A stretch of DNA of 6,636 bases, taken from Saprospiraceae bacterium. Lineage in GTDB: Bacteria > Bacteroidota > Bacteroidia > Chitinophagales > Saprospiraceae. The stretch covers positions 1 to 6,636 of the forward strand of contig JALHPW010000288.1 of NCBI GenBank assembly GCA_022842255.1, read 5' to 3'. A program made the translations under genes and the position numbers. Below are positions 5,175 through 6,636 of the stretch, in pieces. Numbering within the stretch: the stretch's first letter is position 1; each line of letters opens with the position of its first letter. Below the pieces are notes generated by a model that worked only from the letters and a program-made list of their open reading frames with translations, was not told the origin of the DNA and made no database searches.

Positions 5175-5242
5175 CGTAAATTTTCCCCATATTTGAGCGT
5201 CCAAACACCCGCTTAAAAAGAAGGCAGACAAAAACTACGGCT

Positions 5243-6636
5243 ATGGCAAAGACAGTGCTCCCATTACACCTATTCCTGTTGCTCGGTTTTACAATTTCAG
5301 GTTTAGACCTGCAAGCGCAAACCACCAGCCAAACCTCCTTTGGAAAAAATCGGGTGCAGTATCACCACCAATTCGATGAATGGAGCCTGTACGAAACAGC
5401 CAATTTCACGACCTATTGGTACGGAGATGCACGCAACGTGGCGCAATCGGCCCTGCAAATGGCTGAATTTGATTTTCCAACCGTACAGCAATTGTTGGAG
5501 CACCAGGTGACCGATAAAATTGAAATCCTGGTTTTTAGCGACCTAACAGACCTCAAACAGAGTAATATTGGGGAAGACGACGTTTTCCTTCTGAGTAGTG
5601 GGGAAACCAAGGTGGTTGGCAATAAAATTTTTGTGTTTTTTGATGGGAACCACCTGCACCTGAGGGCCCAAATCCGGGAAGGGATTGCCAGCGTATTGCT
5701 CAGTTCCATGCTCTATGGTGCCAATTTGCAGGAAATCGTCTCCAATGCCGTTCTATTAAACCTGCCTGGATGGTACACGAGTGGTCTGACTGCCTATTGT
5801 GGCGAGGAATGGACCCCCGACCATGATAACCGGCTCCGCGACCTATTGCAAACCGGGCGGTACAAAACCTTCGACAAGTTTGCTAGGGAACATCCGCGTT
5901 TTGCCGGACACGCGTTTTGGCACTATATCAGCACCCATTTCGGGCCTGGGACCGTCAGCAATTTGCTGTACCTCACGCGCATCAATCGGAGCGTGGACAA
6001 CGGCTTTTTCTACATCCTAGGCAGTGGCTACAGGCGCACCACCGACGCGATGCTGGAACATTACCGCAACCTTTATCGGGAAGAAGCCAGGGGCCAAAAA
6101 ACACCAGACCCCAACGGGAAAATCGTGGTGAAAAACCGAAAAAAACTGCCATTATCGCAATTGAAAATAAGCCCTGACGGAAAAAAAATAGCCTGGGCAA
6201 GCAACGATATCGGCAAATGGAAAGTATGGGTGCAGGACCTGGAAACCGGCAAACGCAAACGGATACTCAAAGGAGGCGCCCGCAATGCCCTACAAGCCAC
6301 TGATTACAACTATCCTCATATTGCGTGGAATCCTGACAATCAACGCATTGCAGTACTTTATGAACGCCGGGATGTGCCCAAACTGGCCACCATCGACTTG
6401 CAAACCAGAAAAAAGGAAATCAGCGACCTCTCTCCCGAGTTCCAGCGCGTGTTCAGCATGGAGTATGTCAATCCCAACGACATCGCGCTTTCTGCGGCGG
6501 TGAAAGGTTTGACCGATCTGTTTATTTACCGGACCATTACCCGCCAGACGGAGCGGATCACGAACGACTTTTGGGACGACCTTGACTTGTCCGTGGCCAC
6601 CGTGGATGGGCGCAAAAGCCTGCTATTTGCCAGCAA
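5243..6636 (+). CDS. Secreted protein with degenerate peptidase-MA-like domain and TolB-like beta-propeller (3' truncated)
   Basis: The frame is open from the ATG at 5243 to the window edge (464 codons, no stop). Residues 1-25 are a Sec signal peptide: a lysine, a hydrophobic core HLFLLLGFTISGL, and a likely cut after QA with Gln first in the mature protein. Residues about 40-280 resemble the peptidase MA (gluzincin) domain: a strand KIEILVFSD (92-100), then IREGIASVLLSSMLYG (144-159) where active members have an HExxH helix, and LPGWYTSGLTAY (174-185) where they have W-x-x-E-G. The HExxH is EGIAS and the third ligand Glu is S180, so a zinc protease is unlikely. From about 305 TolB-like propeller blades begin: ISPDGKKIAWAS (309-320), IAWNPDNQRIAVLY (360-373), then VFSMEYVNPNDIALS, with NDFWDDLDLS starting another. 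It is probably exported to the periplasm or surface. Ligand and role are unknown; a binding or scaffold function is inferred. Confidence 0.85.
   Translation, partial: MAKTVLPLHLFLLLGFTISGLDLQAQTTSQTSFGKNRVQYHHQFDEWSLYETANFTTYWYGDARNVAQSALQMAEFDFPTVQQLLEHQVTDKIEILVFSDLTDLKQSNIGEDDVFLLSSGETKVVGNKIFVFFDGNHLHLRAQIREGIASVLLSSMLYGANLQEIVSNAVLLNLPGWYTSGLTAYCGEEWTPDHDNRLRDLLQTGRYKTFDKFAREHPRFAGHAFWHYISTHFGPGTVSNLLYLTRINRSVDNGFFYILGSGYRRTTDAMLEHYRNLYREEARGQKTPDPNGKIVVKNRKKLPLSQLKISPDGKKIAWASNDIGKWKVWVQDLETGKRKRILKGGARNALQATDYNYPHIAWNPDNQRIAVLYERRDVPKLATIDLQTRKKEISDLSPEFQRVFSMEYVNPNDIALSAAVKGLTDLFIYRTITRQTERITNDFWDDLDLSVATVDGRKSLLFAS

Noticed and set aside
5188..5195. CATATTTG as a -7 element for the secreted-protein gene
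   Set aside because: The first base mismatches TAnnTTTG and no TTG lies 19-21 bases upstream (the T-tract of the terminator is there), so support is too weak. A promoter must still exist between 5175 and 5242.

Overview
The window looks like a chromosomal segment of a Bacteroidota bacterium, possibly from the Saprospiria (the class assignment is a weak guess). The evidence is threefold. A two-repeat DUF1599 protein sits beside a BT_3928-type DoxX/MauE membrane protein, a pairing I know from Bacteroidota. The best promoter candidates match the Bacteroidota -33/-7 pattern (TTTG or TTG, then TAnnTTTG). None of the genes has a recognisable Shine-Dalgarno sequence.

Layout. Positions 1-71 hold the last codons of an unrecognised gene, followed by a textbook intrinsic terminator (104-144). 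A BadF/BadG-type sugar kinase, probably an N-acetylglucosamine kinase (301-1146), is followed after 19 bases by ATP-type 6-phosphofructokinase (1166-2164). These two are probably co-transcribed and both feed hexoses into glycolysis. pfkA converges on a small VOC/glyoxalase-fold gene on the minus strand (2339-2710). The 174 bases between them are mostly two oppositely oriented arrays of degenerate 7-base units. A divergent intergenic region (2711-2876) carries an 18-base repeat array and two back-to-back promoter candidates. It leads into DUF1599 (2877-3419) and the BT_3928-like membrane protein (3506-5023), which look like an operon. The spacer between those two is almost entirely heptad and octad repeat, and the DUF1599 stop codon lies inside it. 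A strong hairpin terminator (5135-5174) closes that unit. From 5243 to the window edge an open reading frame without a stop encodes a secreted protein: signal peptide, a peptidase-MA-like (gluzincin) domain that has lost its zinc ligands, and the first blades of a TolB-like beta-propeller.

The coding content is mostly housekeeping and I see no obvious new multi-gene system. The most unusual material is non-coding: three intergenic spaces are packed with short-period degenerate arrays (7, 8/10 or 18 bases). Each has its own consensus, and several touch or contain stop codons. Secondary points of interest are the inactivated peptidase domain fused to a propeller, a promoter that would give a nearly leaderless DUF1599 transcript, and an Asp-to-Asn change at the expected Mg-binding position of phosphofructokinase.
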